A stretch of DNA of 64,000 nucleotides from an uncultured Anaerolineae bacterium (GTDB lineage Bacteria; Chloroflexota; Anaerolineae; Anaerolineales; Villigracilaceae). The position numbers and the translations under genes were made by a program. Shown piece by piece: positions 22,373 to 31,876 of this stretch. The DNA lies in the NCBI GenBank assembly GCA_903875215.1, contig CAIQVH010000019.1:1-64000 (forward strand), written 5' to 3'. The notes beneath the pieces are model-generated. The model searched no databases, had not been told where the DNA came from, and saw only the letters and a list, made by a program, of their open reading frames with translations. The first letter of the stretch is position 1. Each line of letters begins with the position of its first letter.

Positions 22373-24151
22373 ATGAGCGAAAAACGAATTGAAGTCCCGT
22401 CCGCCATTGGCGTCCGTGATTTGGCGCAGAAAATCGGCGTCAGCCCGATCGATGCCATCAAAAAGCTGATGGTGAATGGCGTCATGGCCTCGATCAACCA
22501 GATGATTGATTTTGATACCGCCGCAATTGTGGCGGCTGAATTTGGCTACGAAGCCATCCCCGAACAGCTGGAAGCTGAAGAAAAGAAAGAAATCGGCGAG
22601 ATCCCGCTCTGGCGGCAGAAGATTGCCAACGAAAAAGATGCCGACCTGGTCAATCGCCCACCGGTGGTGACCATCCTCGGGCACGTTGACCATGGCAAGA
22701 CCTCGCTGTTGGATGCCATCCGGCAGACGAACGTTGCTGCCGGGGAAGCGGGCGGTATTACCCAGCATATTGGCGCTTATCAGGTGGAAAAAGAGGGCCG
22801 GCTGATCACTTTTCTCGATACCCCCGGTCATGCTGCTTTCACGGCGATGCGCGCACGCGGCGCGCAGGGCGCGGATATTGTCGTCCTGGTTGTTGCCGCC
22901 GACGATGGCGTGATGCCGCAGACTCGCGAAGCGATTGCGCATGCCAAGGCCGCCCGCGTTCCAATGATTGTGGCGCTGAACAAGATTGACAAGCCCAACT
23001 CCAACCCTGACCGGGTTAAAAATCAACTGGCGGAATTGGAACTCGTCCCCGATGATTGGGGTGGGAATACCATTGTGGTGCCGGTATCGGCCAAGCAGAA
23101 GCAGGGCATCACCGATTTGCTGGCTTCCATCCTGCTTGTGGCCGATAGCACCGACATTCGCGCCAACCCGCAAGGGAAAGTCATCGGCACGGTGATCGAA
23201 GCGGAAGTGGATAAATCCAAGGGTGTGATGGCCAGCCTGCTCGTGCAAAATGGAACCTTGAAAAACGGGAACGTGGTCGTGGCTGGTATGGCCCAGGGCC
23301 GCTTGAAGGCGATGTTCGATTATCGTGGCAAGCCGGTGCAAAAGGCCGGGCCTTCCATTCCCGTCTCGGTGCTGGGCCTGAGCGATGTTCCGGCGGCTGG
23401 TGAAGTGTTTGAAGTGGTTGAAAATGAACGAGTTGCGCGCGAAATTGTTCTGAAACGACAGGAAGCGCGCAAGAATCAGGCCGCGGCGGGCAAGATGTCG
23501 CTGGAAGATTTGTTTGCGCGTTTCAAGGCTGGCGAACTGAAGGAACTGCGCCTGATTCTGAAGGCGGATGTGCAGGGCTCACTCGAGCCGATTGTCAAGG
23601 AAATTAATGAGCTGGCCAAGAACAACAGCTCTGAAATCGCCCTCAAGGTTTTATATGCCGAAACGGGCAACATTGGCGAAAACGACGTCATGCTGGCCTC
23701 GGCTTCTAAGGCGATCCTGATTGGTTTCAACGTGCAGGCCGAGGTGGCGGCGCGCCGCCTGGCCGAAGCGGAAGGCGTTTCCATCCGCATGTACAACATC
23801 ATCTACCGCCTGACCGAGGATATTGAAAAAGCGCTCAAAGGCATGCTCCAGCCGGAGTTTACCGAAAAAGTGATCGGCAAGGCGCATGTCCTGGCGGTAT
23901 TCCCCATCTCCAAGCTGGGTAAGATTGCCGGCTGCCGCGTCGTGGAAGGGGAACTGCGCCGGAATAGCAAGGCGCGTCTCTACCGCTCGGGTGATATCGT
24001 CTATGAAGGCGAGGTTTCGTCGCTCAAGCATGAAAAGGAAGATGTGCGCGAGATTCGGCATGGACTGGAATGCGGCCTGGGCCTGAAGAATTTCCACGAT
24101 ATCCAGGTTGGCGACATCCTCGAATGTTATGTGCTGGAACGCAATAGTTGA
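22373..24151 (+). CDS. infB: Translation initiation factor IF-2
   Basis: GTPase that places initiator tRNA on the ribosome. With the ATG at 22373 (AGGAGG 7 nt upstream) it has 592 residues. It starts with a single short IF2_N domain ([31 protein letters not shown]) instead of the long N-terminal extension of proteobacterial IF-2. G motifs are [14 protein letters not shown] (G1), [23 protein letters not shown] (G3) and [10 protein letters not shown] (G4). Domains II, III ([20 protein letters not shown]) and IV/C2 ([28 protein letters not shown]) are all present. The upstream open frame to 22136 is a shadow of ylxR. The short form is usual in Chloroflexota and Thermus-like lineages as far as I recall. 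Confidence 0.97.
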   Translation: MSEKRIEVPSAIGVRDLAQKIGVSPIDAIKKLMVNGVMASINQMIDFDTAAIVAAEFGYEAIPEQLEAEEKKEIGEIPLWRQKIANEKDADLVNRPPVVTILGHVDHGKTSLLDAIRQTNVAAGEAGGITQHIGAYQVEKEGRLITFLDTPGHAAFTAMRARGAQGADIVVLVVAADDGVMPQTREAIAHAKAARVPMIVALNKIDKPNSNPDRVKNQLAELELVPDDWGGNTIVVPVSAKQKQGITDLLASILLVADSTDIRANPQGKVIGTVIEAEVDKSKGVMASLLVQNGTLKNGNVVVAGMAQGRLKAMFDYRGKPVQKAGPSIPVSVLGLSDVPAAGEVFEVVENERVAREIVLKRQEARKNQAAAGKMSLEDLFARFKAGELKELRLILKADVQGSLEPIVKEINELAKNNSSEIALKVLYAETGNIGENDVMLASASKAILIGFNVQAEVAARRLAEAEGVSIRMYNIIYRLTEDIEKALKGMLQPEFTEKVIGKAHVLAVFPISKLGKIAGCRVVEGELRRNSKARLYRSGDIVYEGEVSSLKHEKEDVREIRHGLECGLGLKNFHDIQVGDILECYVLERNS

Positions 24152-24189
24152 TTGACGAAACCCGCTTTAACGGGTACGATTGAACCCTC

Positions 24190-24286
24190 CCGGGCTGTTC
24201 AGCCCGGCTGGGGATGTCCACCGGTCGCCGCAGAAAATGGACGCTGATGAGTGTAATCAAGCACTGCTCAATCCGCTCATCAGCGT
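24190..24286. repeat. Two nested intergenic hairpins between infB and rbfA
   Basis: The first hairpin is CCGGGCTG (24190-24197) with CAGCCCGG (24200-24207), a perfect 8-bp stem over TT. The second is ACGCTGATGAG (24241-24251) with CTCATCAGCGT (24276-24286), a perfect 11-bp stem over 24 nt. Neither has a U-tract, so read-through into rbfA is plausible. The CGCTGATGA wording matches a class of intergenic repeats in environmental genomes; possible RNA processing site. Confidence 0.7.
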
Positions 24287-24352
24287 TCCCAAAAGTACTC
24301 GCCGCCGGGAAATCCGTAATTTGAAATCCATTCTCACAACCCAAGAATCCTT

Positions 24353-24721
24353 ATGCCTTCAGGTGTTCGTCTTCAAAAAATAGCCGACCGTATCCGCGAA
24401 GAAATGTCGGCCATGCTCATCAAAGAAATCAGCGATCCGCGGCTTCGGCAGATTTTCGTTACCGACGTGCGCGTTGACCGCGAACTGGCCTATGCCGATA
24501 TCTACGTCTCGGCAGTGGAGGGCAAAGGCCGCTCTGCCGACGTGCTGGCCGGGCTGGAATCGGCCAGCGGCTTTTTTCGCCGCAGCCTTTCAGCGCGAGT
24601 AGACCTGCGCGTTTTTCCGCGCCTGCGGTTTCACTGGGATCCAACCCCCGAAAACGCCGATCACATGGAAAAACTTTTCAAACAATTGCGCGAGGAGCGC
24701 AAAGACTCAAACCCGGCCTGA
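24353..24721 (+). CDS. rbfA: Ribosome-binding factor A
   Basis: A 122-residue KH-fold protein that assists 16S rRNA maturation in the 30S subunit. Signatures: RLQKIADRIREEMSAMLIKEISDPRLRQIFVTDVRVDRELAYADIYVS, then ASGFFRRSLSARVDLRVFPRLRFHWDPTPENADHMEKLF. The RVFPRLRFHWD strand corresponds to the family P-x-L-xFxxD. Start at 24353 is the only sensible one, though no clear ribosome binding site precedes it. It follows infB after a 200-nt gap containing two hairpins, and nrnA starts 37 nt later. Confidence 0.94.
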   Translation: MPSGVRLQKIADRIREEMSAMLIKEISDPRLRQIFVTDVRVDRELAYADIYVSAVEGKGRSADVLAGLESASGFFRRSLSARVDLRVFPRLRFHWDPTPENADHMEKLFKQLREERKDSNPA

Positions 24722-24758
24722 AGCGGGCATTAATAATTTCCGGAGGTTACGAAGCAAC

Positions 24759-25712
24759 ATGACAGCAGAAATCGATGCGGCCATCCAGGCCCGGTTCGCC
24801 GCTGCGCAGAACATTCTTCTCGTTTCACATGTACGCCCCGACGGGGACGCCATCGGCGCCTTGCTTGGGCTGGGCCTGGCGCTTCAGAACGCCGGAAAAA
24901 CCGTCCAGATGGTGCTTAATGATGGCCTGCCCGCCTCTTTCCGGCATTTGCCTGGCAGTGACCAGGTTCGCAAGGAACCGCACGGCGAAAGCGACCTGTT
25001 CATCACGCTCGATTGCGCCGATTACAAACGCACCGGCAAACAGTTTGAAACCCATCGCAAGCCCGATATCAACATCGACCACCACATCACCAATGAACAC
25101 TACGGCGAAATAAACCTGATCGAAGCCACCGCCGTGGCCACCTCCGCCATTTTGACCGATCACCTGCCGAACTGGGGACTTACCATCAACCGCGACGTGG
25201 CCGCCAACCTCGCCACCGGCATTGTCACCGACACCCTCGGATTTCGAACCTCCAACACCACCCCCGCCGCGCTGCGCGCCATGGCCTGTTTGATGGAAAC
25301 CGGCATCGACATGCCCGAACTCTACAATCGCGCCTTGGTGCGCCGCTCCTATGCCGCCGCCCGTTATTGGGGCGCCGGGCTCTCCAGCCTGACCACCCTG
25401 GATGGACTGGTCTACGGCACCCTGCGCCTGACAGACCGCAAACAAGCCGGCTATGGCGGCAACGACGACGCCGACCTGATCAACATCATCTCCGCCATCG
25501 AAGACCACGTGATCGGCATGATTTTTGTCGAACAGCATGACAGCGTCAAAATCTCGTGGCGCGCGCTCCAGCCGGGCGTGGATGTCTCGAAAGTCGCCAA
25601 AACCTTTGGCGGAGGCGGCCACCAGGCCGCCGCCGGGGCCGACATCCCCGGAAAAATGGAAGAAATTCAACCGCGCGTCATCCAAACCACGCGCGAGATG
25701 CTAAAAATCTAG
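24759..25712 (+). CDS. nrnA: DHH/DHHA1 phosphoesterase, nanoRNase/pAp phosphatase (NrnA)
   Basis: The 317-residue protein hydrolyses short oligoribonucleotides and/or 3'-phosphoadenosine 5'-phosphate, replacing Orn in many bacteria. Motif I is LLVSHVRPDGDAIGALLGLGLAL, motif II ITLDCADYKR, motif III NIDHHITNEHYGEINL (the DHH) and motif IV GIVTDTLGFRTSNT. The C-terminal DHHA1 domain ends SKVAKTFGGGGHQAAAGADI. All metal ligands expected for NrnA are present. A CCGGAGG box lies about 12 nt before the ATG. Its place between rbfA and truB is conserved in many Gram-positive-type operons. Confidence 0.94.
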   Translation: MTAEIDAAIQARFAAAQNILLVSHVRPDGDAIGALLGLGLALQNAGKTVQMVLNDGLPASFRHLPGSDQVRKEPHGESDLFITLDCADYKRTGKQFETHRKPDINIDHHITNEHYGEINLIEATAVATSAILTDHLPNWGLTINRDVAANLATGIVTDTLGFRTSNTTPAALRAMACLMETGIDMPELYNRALVRRSYAAARYWGAGLSSLTTLDGLVYGTLRLTDRKQAGYGGNDDADLINIISAIEDHVIGMIFVEQHDSVKISWRALQPGVDVSKVAKTFGGGGHQAAAGADIPGKMEEIQPRVIQTTREMLKI

Positions 25713-25729
25713 GCAAGACGGAGTCAGTC

Positions 25730-26653
25730 ATGATCGATCATCAAGATATTAAAAACGCAATTTCAGGGGTGCTCGTTGTGGATAAACCCGTCGGCATGAC
25801 CTCGCACGACGTCGTCAACGCCATCCGCTTTGGCACCGGAATCCGGCGCGCCGGACACACCGGCACCCTCGATCCGCGCGCCTCGGGTGTGCTCGTCATC
25901 CTGGTCGGCCCGGCAGTGCGTCTCAGTGAATACGTCTCGGCCTCCGACAAACGCTACCAGGCCATCATCCGCATGGGCGCCTCAACCGACACCTTTGACG
26001 CCGATGGCCGCTTTACCCGCCAGGTGACTCCGGCCATCAACGTCACCGAAGAACAATTCGAAGCCACCCTTAAAACCTTCATCGGCGAAATTGAACAAAC
26101 CCCGCCGCCCTACTCCGCCGTCAAAGTGCGCGGACGGCGCGCCTACGACATGGCCCGCCGCGGTGAACAGGTGGAACTTGCCCCACGCAAGATCAACGTC
26201 CACCACCTCGAAGTGCTTGAATGGGCCATTCCCGAAGCCGTAGTCGATGTGCACTGCTCCTCCGGCACCTACGTCCGCTCACTCGCCAACGACCTGGGCG
26301 AAGCACTCGGCACCGGCGCCTACCTCGTCGGCCTGCGCCGCACCAAGAGCGGGCGCTTCAGCCTGCGCGATGCCACCCCCCTGCGCAAACTCCAGGAAGC
26401 CTTCCGCGCCGGCAACTGGTACCAGTACCTGATCCCCGCCGCCGAAGCCCTCGGCGACTGGCCCGCCATTGAACTGGACCCCGACCAGGTCGAATCCGTC
26501 AAGCATGGACACCGCATCCCCGCCAACCCCGCCGACAAACCCGGCATCAACAACCTCGTCCGCGGCGTCAGCATGGCCGGCGAACTTGTCGCCCTGATGG
26601 AACTGGATGCCACCACCTCCGAATGGCAGCCCAAAAAGGTCTTCTTCTCCTGA
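25730..26653 (+). CDS. truB: tRNA pseudouridine-55 synthase
   Basis: TruB isomerises U55 in the T-loop of nearly all tRNAs. The 307-residue protein has the N-terminal GVLVVDKPVGMTSHDVVNAIR, the catalytic loop RRAGHTGTLDPRASGVLVI with the active-site aspartate, YQAIIRMGASTDTFDADG, and QTPPPYSAVKVRGRRAYDMARRG. The C-terminal PUA-like part is present (GHRIPANP). Start at 25730 has GACGGAG upstream. The frame is open back into nrnA but that is a shadow. The conserved VVDKP codons happen to contain a perfect DnaA-box sequence (25777-25785), considered coincidental. Confidence 0.96.
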   Translation: MIDHQDIKNAISGVLVVDKPVGMTSHDVVNAIRFGTGIRRAGHTGTLDPRASGVLVILVGPAVRLSEYVSASDKRYQAIIRMGASTDTFDADGRFTRQVTPAINVTEEQFEATLKTFIGEIEQTPPPYSAVKVRGRRAYDMARRGEQVELAPRKINVHHLEVLEWAIPEAVVDVHCSSGTYVRSLANDLGEALGTGAYLVGLRRTKSGRFSLRDATPLRKLQEAFRAGNWYQYLIPAAEALGDWPAIELDPDQVESVKHGHRIPANPADKPGINNLVRGVSMAGELVALMELDATTSEWQPKKVFFS

Positions 26654-26675
26654 AACAGCCGGCCCTGTGTAGCTT

Positions 26676-27602
26676 ATGAACCAATCCAGCTCCCTGGAAG
26701 CCGTTTCCCTGCAAGATTCCTGGCTTACCATCGGCGTTTTTGACGGAGTCCACCGCGGCCACCAGGAAATCATCCGCCAACTGATAGCAGGCGCGCACTT
26801 CAACGGCGCGCCTGCCGTTTTGCTCACCTTCTCTCCGCACCCGGCCCGTGTGCTGGCCGGCAAAGACATCCCCTGCCTGACCACTCCCGCCGAACGCGCC
26901 GAAATACTGGCCAGCCTCGGCCTGGATGAACTCATCACCCTGCCCTTCACCCGCGAAACCGCCGCACGCAGCGCCGAAGACTTCATCGTCGAGCTCAAAA
27001 CGCGCCTCGGCCTGAAAAAACTGCTCATCGGCTATGACTTTGCGCTCGGCAAGAACCGCGCCGGCGATTTTCAACGCCTGAGTGAACTTGGCCGGCAGCT
27101 GGATTTTGAAACCCGGGCGGTGGATGCCATCCGCTTAAACGGCGAAATCCTCTCCTCCACACTCATCCGCCAAAGCTTGCTCGATGGCGCCGTGGCCCTG
27201 GCCGCCGAAAAACTGGGACGCTGTTACACCCTGACTGGCCCCATCGTCCCCGGCGACGCGCGCGGGCGCACCATCGGCATCCCTACCGCCAATGTTGAGT
27301 TTCCCGCCGAAAAGGTGGTCCCGGCCAATGGCGTCTACGCCTGCCGGGCGTGGGTTGACGGCCAGCGCCACTCGGCGGTGACGAACATTGGCGTGCGGCC
27401 CACCTTTACCAGCGGCGATGTGGCCACCCGCGTCGAAACACACCTGCTCGATTATTCTGCCGACTTGTATGGGAAGATCCTGCGCCTCGAGTTTGTCGAA
27501 CGGTTGCGCGGCGAGCAGAAATTCACTTCGGTCGAGGCGCTGGTGGCCCAAATCCGCGCCGATATTTCGCGCGCCCGGCAGATCTTGTCTGGCGGGGAGT
27601 GA
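26676..27602 (+). CDS. ribF: Bifunctional riboflavin kinase / FAD synthetase
   Basis: RibF makes FMN from riboflavin and then FAD. The N-terminal nucleotidyltransferase half (residues 1-180) has WLTIGVFDGVHRGHQEIIRQL, LLTFSPHPARVL and the loop ILSSTLIRQSLLDG. The C-terminal kinase half has the Mg-ATP motif GRTIGIPTANVEFP, AVTNIGVRPTF and the end VETHLLDYSADLYGKILRLEFVERLRGEQKF with the catalytic glutamate region. The 308-residue length is normal. It is the last gene of the nusA operon, followed by a strong terminator. Together with the riboflavin importer at 44-47 kb it gives a full uptake-to-cofactor route in this window. Confidence 0.96.
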   Translation: MNQSSSLEAVSLQDSWLTIGVFDGVHRGHQEIIRQLIAGAHFNGAPAVLLTFSPHPARVLAGKDIPCLTTPAERAEILASLGLDELITLPFTRETAARSAEDFIVELKTRLGLKKLLIGYDFALGKNRAGDFQRLSELGRQLDFETRAVDAIRLNGEILSSTLIRQSLLDGAVALAAEKLGRCYTLTGPIVPGDARGRTIGIPTANVEFPAEKVVPANGVYACRAWVDGQRHSAVTNIGVRPTFTSGDVATRVETHLLDYSADLYGKILRLEFVERLRGEQKFTSVEALVAQIRADISRARQILSGGE

Positions 27603-27645
27603 ATTCCTAGGGAAGTGCGGAAAAACCGGGTTGAACGGCAGGCAG

Positions 27646-27675
27646 GCGGCGGGTGGATCCCGCCGCAACTTTTTT
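27646..27675 (+). terminator. Terminator of the nusA-ribF operon
   Basis: GCGGCGGG (27646-27653) pairs with CCCGCCGC (27659-27666) over a 5-nt loop, followed by AAC and a run of six T. Confidence 0.88.
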
Positions 27676-27736
27676 AAGGGGGGCGCGTAAGTTTTTATAT
27701 CCACCCGTTTTGACGGGTCAATTTAAGGAGGTTTCC

Positions 27737-28588
27737 ATGTCTAAAAAATTTTTTGTGGCAATTGCTGCGCTGGCACTGGCTGCCGCCGCCTGTGGGGTCA
27801 ATATCGACCTGCCTACACCTCAACCTCTCGGGGAGACCGTGACGGATGAAATCGCCGTCAGCCGCCCGGATGTGGAGACGGCGCACCTGAAGCTGGCTTT
27901 TGGAGCGGGAGAACTGCGCCTGGCGCCCGGCGCACAGCACGGGCTGGTGGAGGGCACGGCGACTTATAATGTTTCCGATCTTAAGCCACGGGTCAGCACG
28001 GAGGGCGCGGAGGTGCGGATTGAGCAGGGCGAGATTCATGTCAATGGTCTTCCAACCCTGAAGGGCATGAAAAACACCTGGGATTTGAAGCTGGACACTC
28101 GCCCGCTGGTTCTGGAGATTGACGCCGGGGCCTACCAGGGCGAGTTTGATCTGGGCGGGCTGGCGTTGACTGAGCTGACCGTGAACGATGGCGCCTCCGA
28201 AGTGACCATTGATTTTTCGAGCGCCAACCAGGAAAAGATGAGCCTGCTGACCTACAAGACCGGCGCTTCGAATGTGACCCTGAAGAACCTGGCGAATGCT
28301 AATTTTTTGGCGTTGAATTTTGACGGCGGCGCCGGGAATTACACGCTTGATTTTGGCGGGAAGCTGCAGCGCGATGGCGCGGTGACCATCCGTTCGGGGA
28401 TGAGCAACCTGACGCTGGTGGTCCCAGTCGGTGTGCCGGTGACGCTCAAGGTCAATAGCGGGCTTTCCAATGTGCAGTTCCCGGAGAACTGGACGAAAAG
28501 TGGCAATCAATATTCCCAGCCAGGCGAAGGCCCGCAGCTGACGATCGTGGTGGAGATGGGCGCCGGAAACTTGCAGATTACGCCGTGA
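27737..28588 (+). CDS. Toast-rack (DUF2154) family lipoprotein
   Basis: A 283-residue exported lipoprotein: signal MSKKFFVAIAALALAAAACG with a lipobox cysteine at residue 19. The mature protein has the N-terminal toast_rack domain (VETAHLKLAFGAGELRLAPGAQHGLVEGTATYN). Repeated beta-helix-like strands follow (LTELTVNDGASEVTIDFSS, SNVTLKNLANANFLALNFDGGAGNYTLDF, SGMSNLTLVVPVGVPVTLKVNSGLSNVQF). The repeated SxxxxVxxxSGxSNV pattern fits the LiaF/toast-rack beta fold known from envelope-stress sensors. No enzymatic site is seen. AAGGAGG lies 5-6 nt before the ATG at 27737. The leader contains a small ACCCGT/ACGGGT hairpin. Confidence 0.85.
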   Translation: MSKKFFVAIAALALAAAACGVNIDLPTPQPLGETVTDEIAVSRPDVETAHLKLAFGAGELRLAPGAQHGLVEGTATYNVSDLKPRVSTEGAEVRIEQGEIHVNGLPTLKGMKNTWDLKLDTRPLVLEIDAGAYQGEFDLGGLALTELTVNDGASEVTIDFSSANQEKMSLLTYKTGASNVTLKNLANANFLALNFDGGAGNYTLDFGGKLQRDGAVTIRSGMSNLTLVVPVGVPVTLKVNSGLSNVQFPENWTKSGNQYSQPGEGPQLTIVVEMGAGNLQITP

Positions 28589-28641
28589 GTAATGTCGCTT
28601 TGGTGAGTAAAAGGTCATAAAATATCGGTGACGATGGTCAC

Positions 28642-28689
28642 TTGTGCATTTTTTCATCTGTAATAGAATATGGTTTATCTAGATGAAAA
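28642..28689 (+). promoter_or_regulatory. rrf2 promoter with overlapping inverted-repeat operator
   Basis: TTGTGC (28642-28647), 16 nt, and TAGAAT (28664-28669) form the promoter. A perfect 9-bp inverted repeat, TTTTCATCT (28651-28659) and AGATGAAAA (28681-28689), brackets the -10 box. An Rrf2 dimer bound here would block polymerase, so autoregulation is likely. Confidence 0.6.
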
Positions 28690-28712
28690 TTACCTTTTTA
28701 GAAGAGGTTTGC

Positions 28713-29117
28713 ATGCAAATCACCCGCCAGGCCGATTACGCCATCCGCGCAGTGCTCTATATTTCAAAACTTGGTGAAAATCAGCGCGCCGCCACCAGCC
28801 AGATTGCGCAGGTGCAGCACATTCCACCGTCCTTCCTGGCGAAGATCATCTCCCAGCTTTCGATTGCCGGTTTGTTGCAGACTTCGCGCGGGGCGCGGGG
28901 CGGGGTGACGCTGGCCAAGAGTCCCGCTGAAATCACTCTGTTGGATGTGGTGGAGGCGATTGACGGGCCGATTGCGCTGAATGAGTGCGTCAATGATCAG
29001 GGTGCCTGCTCGTTTGGCACGGTTTGCCCGCTGCGGCCGATCTGGTGTGATGCACAGGATGACCTGATTGAGCGTTTGAAGATGACCACCTTTGCGAAGT
29101 TTGCGACTGAAAACTGA
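28713..29117 (+). CDS. Rrf2 family transcriptional regulator
   Basis: A 134-residue winged-helix regulator: MQITRQADYAIRAVLYISKLGE, helix-turn-helix ATSQIAQVQHIPPSFLAKIISQLSIAGLLQTSRGARGGVTLAK, and a C-terminal cysteine cluster NECVNDQGACSFGTVCPLRPIWC (Cys-x6-Cys-x5-Cys-x6-Cys). Three such cysteines bind an Fe-S cluster in IscR, NsrR and RsrR-type members, so this one is probably a redox, nitric-oxide or iron-sulfur sensor. Start at 28713 has AGAGG upstream. It is monocistronic: its own promoter/operator precedes it and a perfect hairpin terminator follows. Targets other than itself are unknown. Confidence 0.92.
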   Translation: MQITRQADYAIRAVLYISKLGENQRAATSQIAQVQHIPPSFLAKIISQLSIAGLLQTSRGARGGVTLAKSPAEITLLDVVEAIDGPIALNECVNDQGACSFGTVCPLRPIWCDAQDDLIERLKMTTFAKFATEN

Positions 29118-29180
29118 TTTCTTTTTTACGGACATTTCAATTGTTGTCTTGAGGGAGACACCACTGTATTGAGACCTCCT

Positions 29181-29210
29181 GACCTCCTGATGGACAGGAG
29201 GTCTTTGTTT
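29181..29210 (+). terminator. Terminator of the rrf2 gene
   Basis: GACCTCCTG (29181-29189) with CAGGAGGTC (29195-29203), loop ATGGA, then TTTGTTT. A partial direct copy of the left arm (GACCTCCT) just precedes it. Confidence 0.88.
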
Positions 29211-29225
29211 ACAGGGAGCGCTGCC

Positions 29226-30053
29226 ATGAAAAAAAGTCAGAAGTTGAAGATCCTTATTGGTGTTGAAATTGTGATGCTGGTTTGTCTGTGCTGGGGCGCG
29301 GCGGGTGTGCTGGTCTATGCCGGCGGGCTGCAGTGGCTGGCGGGGCCGGGGAATTCTTCCGGCGGGGCGGCCTTTACTCCGCCGGCGGTTGACTTTCTGA
29401 CCTCCCAGGCAGTCGCGCCGACGCCCATGCCGGCGGCGCAGGGGGTCACGCTGGAATTGCTTCCGGATGGAATGATCCGTTGTCGTGATTTGGATGGGCA
29501 TTATGAAATCAGGTTCCCGTCCGGATGGCTGGTTGTGCGCCCGGGGAACGCGGCGGAGGGCAGCGCGGCGTTGACCCTGCTGGGTGTGGAAAACCCGCTG
29601 CTGGCTGAGCGGCTGAAGGCTGATCTGGGCGGGGCAGATCTCCGCTTTGACCGGCTGCTGGCTTATCCCCGGCGGCCCGACCTGCTGCAGGATGGGGTGC
29701 TGGGAGTTCTGAACGTGGTCTTTGATGCGCAGAATGGAGTGAAACTGGATAATGCTGCGTTGGGTGCGTGGGTGCGCACCATGGAAGCTTCGAGCGCCAT
29801 GCCGGGATTTCGCGTCACGGCCTCGTCGACCCTGTCGAATGGCAACCAGGTGCCGTTGATGCTGGTCAAAGGCCGTTATATACAAAAGAATGCCGGCGGC
29901 GAGCCGGTGCCGCTGGCGGTGACGGTGTTGTTCTTCAAGCCTGCCCCCGGTTCGCTGGTTCGTGTGACTTTTACAGTGTTGCAGGCTTATCAGGATCAGT
30001 TTTTACCGGAGTTTGAGTTGATCCGCGAGTCGATCCTCGTACCGCTGCAGTAG
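29226..30053 (+). CDS. Membrane-anchored extracytoplasmic protein, PsbP/DcrB-like pattern
   Basis: A 275-residue protein with one N-terminal membrane helix (residues 9-32), a flexible Ala/Pro/Gly stretch to about residue 70 and a globular outside domain. The latter opens [25 protein letters not shown] and closes [42 protein letters not shown]. The FPSGW...ESI pattern resembles PsbP/DcrB-like (DUF1795) domains, which adopt an alpha/beta sandwich; this is a resemblance, not a firm match. Start at 29226 has GGGAG 7-8 nt upstream; a longer frame begins before the rrf2 terminator. It stands alone before hutU. Confidence 0.6.
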   Translation: MKKSQKLKILIGVEIVMLVCLCWGAAGVLVYAGGLQWLAGPGNSSGGAAFTPPAVDFLTSQAVAPTPMPAAQGVTLELLPDGMIRCRDLDGHYEIRFPSGWLVVRPGNAAEGSAALTLLGVENPLLAERLKADLGGADLRFDRLLAYPRRPDLLQDGVLGVLNVVFDAQNGVKLDNAALGAWVRTMEASSAMPGFRVTASSTLSNGNQVPLMLVKGRYIQKNAGGEPVPLAVTVLFFKPAPGSLVRVTFTVLQAYQDQFLPEFELIRESILVPLQ

Positions 30054-30089
30054 ATGTGCATTTCTGGAAGAAATCCCCGGCTCTACGCG

Positions 30090-30095
30090 TATAAT
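30090..30095 (+). promoter_or_regulatory. -10 box upstream of hutU
   Basis: TATAAT, 40 nt before the hutU ATG; no good -35 hexamer at the usual spacing. Confidence 0.5.
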
Positions 30096-30135
30096 TGGCT
30101 GGCACGTTTTCACACCCTATTCCTGGAGGTTTCCC

Positions 30136-31788
30136 ATGTCCATGCCCCGTGTGGTTCGCGCTCCGCGCGGTACACAGCTCACCTGTAAGAACTGGCTCAG
30201 CGAAGCCGCTTATCGCATGATCCAGAACAATCTCGACCCGGAAGTGGCCGAGAAGCCTGATGACCTGGTCGTGTATGGCGGGCGCGGCAAGGCGGCGCGT
30301 AGTTGGGAAGCCTTCGACGCCATTCTCGACAGCCTGAAGAACCTGGAAGAAGACGAAACCCTGCTGGTGCAGTCGGGCAAGCCGGTGGTGGTTTTCAAGA
30401 GCCACAAGGATGCGCCCAAAGTGCTGATCGCCAACTCGAACCTGGTGCCGCACTGGGCCACCTGGGAACACTTCGATGAACTGGCCGCCAAGGGGCTGAT
30501 CATGTACGGGCAGATGACCGCCGGGAGCTGGATTTACATCGGCACGCAGGGGATTCTCCAGGGCACGTATGAGACTTTCGGCGCGCTGGCCAAGCTCAAG
30601 GGCTGGGATTCGCTCAAGGGTAAGTTCGTGCTGACAGCCGGGTTGGGCGGCATGGGCGGGGCGCAGCCGCTTTCCATCACCATGAACGAGGGCGTGGGGC
30701 TGGTCGTCGAGGTGGATAAAGAGCGGGCTGAACGGCGGCGCGCTATCGGGTATGTCGATCTGGTGGTGGATACGCTCGAAGAGGCGATGACGCTGGTCGA
30801 GGAGAACAAAGCCGCCGGGCGGTCCATCTCCATCGGATTGGTGGGCAACGCGGCGGATATTTATCCCGAACTGGTGACGCGCGGCGTCATCCCCGATGTG
30901 GTCACCGACCAGACCTCGGCGCACGAGGCGCTGTATTATGTCCCGTCCGGGCTGACGGTGGAAGCCGCCAACCAGCTGCGCATCAGCGACCCGGCGCAGT
31001 ACAAGAAAATGTCGATGGCCTCGATGGCGAAGCACGTCCAGGCCATGCTTGATTTTCAACGCAAAGGCGCGGAAGTGTTCGATTATGGCAATAATCTCCG
31101 CCAGCAGGCGTTTAATTACGGCGTGACGGATGCGTTTGAGTTCCCCGGCTTTGTCCCGGCCTACATCCGCCCGCTGTTTTGCGAGGGCAAGGGGCCGTTT
31201 CGCTGGGTGGCGCTTTCGGGTGATAAAGAAGATATTTACAGGACGGATGAAGCGGTGGCAGAACTCTTCCCCGACGACGCGCACCTGCACCGCTGGCTGA
31301 AAATGGCGAAGGAGCGGGTTCCGTTTCAGGGGCTGCCCTCCCGCATTTGCTGGCTGGGCTACGGTGAGCGCGTCAAGGCTGGATTGAAATTCAATGAGAT
31401 GGTGGCGAAGGGCATTGTCAAAGCCCCGATTGTGATTGGCCGCGACCACCTGGACTGCGGCTCGGTTGCCAGCCCCAACCGCGAAACCGAAGCGATGAAA
31501 GACGGCTCGGACGCGATTTCGGACTGGGCAATTCTCAACGCGATGATTAACATCGTCGGCGGGGCCACGTGGGTTTCGTTCCATCACGGCGGCGGGGTGG
31601 GAATTGGCTACAGCCAGCACGCCGGGCAGGTCATCGTCGCTGACGGGACTCCCGAAGCGGCGGCGCGCCTGGAGCGGGTGCTGACGACTGACCCCGGCAT
31701 GGGCGTGGTGCGTCATGCCGATGCGGGCTACGACATCGCCATCGCGGCGGCCAAGCGGCATGGCATCAAAATGCCGATGTTGAAGTGA
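30136..31788 (+). CDS. hutU: Urocanate hydratase
   Basis: Urocanase converts urocanate to imidazolonepropionate in histidine degradation, using a tightly bound NAD. The 550-residue length is typical. Recognisable segments are [51 protein letters not shown], the NAD-binding [13 protein letters not shown], and [35 protein letters not shown] with the conserved cysteine at residue 441. [24 protein letters not shown] follows. CTGGAGG precedes the ATG. No other hut genes (hutH, hutI, hutG) are in the window, so the pathway is dispersed or incomplete here. A strong terminator follows. Confidence 0.97.
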   Translation: MSMPRVVRAPRGTQLTCKNWLSEAAYRMIQNNLDPEVAEKPDDLVVYGGRGKAARSWEAFDAILDSLKNLEEDETLLVQSGKPVVVFKSHKDAPKVLIANSNLVPHWATWEHFDELAAKGLIMYGQMTAGSWIYIGTQGILQGTYETFGALAKLKGWDSLKGKFVLTAGLGGMGGAQPLSITMNEGVGLVVEVDKERAERRRAIGYVDLVVDTLEEAMTLVEENKAAGRSISIGLVGNAADIYPELVTRGVIPDVVTDQTSAHEALYYVPSGLTVEAANQLRISDPAQYKKMSMASMAKHVQAMLDFQRKGAEVFDYGNNLRQQAFNYGVTDAFEFPGFVPAYIRPLFCEGKGPFRWVALSGDKEDIYRTDEAVAELFPDDAHLHRWLKMAKERVPFQGLPSRICWLGYGERVKAGLKFNEMVAKGIVKAPIVIGRDHLDCGSVASPNRETEAMKDGSDAISDWAILNAMINIVGGATWVSFHHGGGVGIGYSQHAGQVIVADGTPEAAARLERVLTTDPGMGVVRHADAGYDIAIAAAKRHGIKMPMLK

Positions 31789-31810
31789 TACGCGTGGGAT
31801 TGATGAAAGA

Positions 31811-31845
31811 AACGGGCCTGGAGATTGCTTCAGGCCCGTTTTTGC
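31811..31845 (+). terminator. Terminator of hutU
   Basis: A perfect 10-bp stem, AACGGGCCTG (31811-31820) with CAGGCCCGTT (31831-31840), followed by TTTGCTT. Confidence 0.9.
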
Positions 31846-31876
31846 TTGATTGTGATTGAAGTTGATTGTTTTGAAA

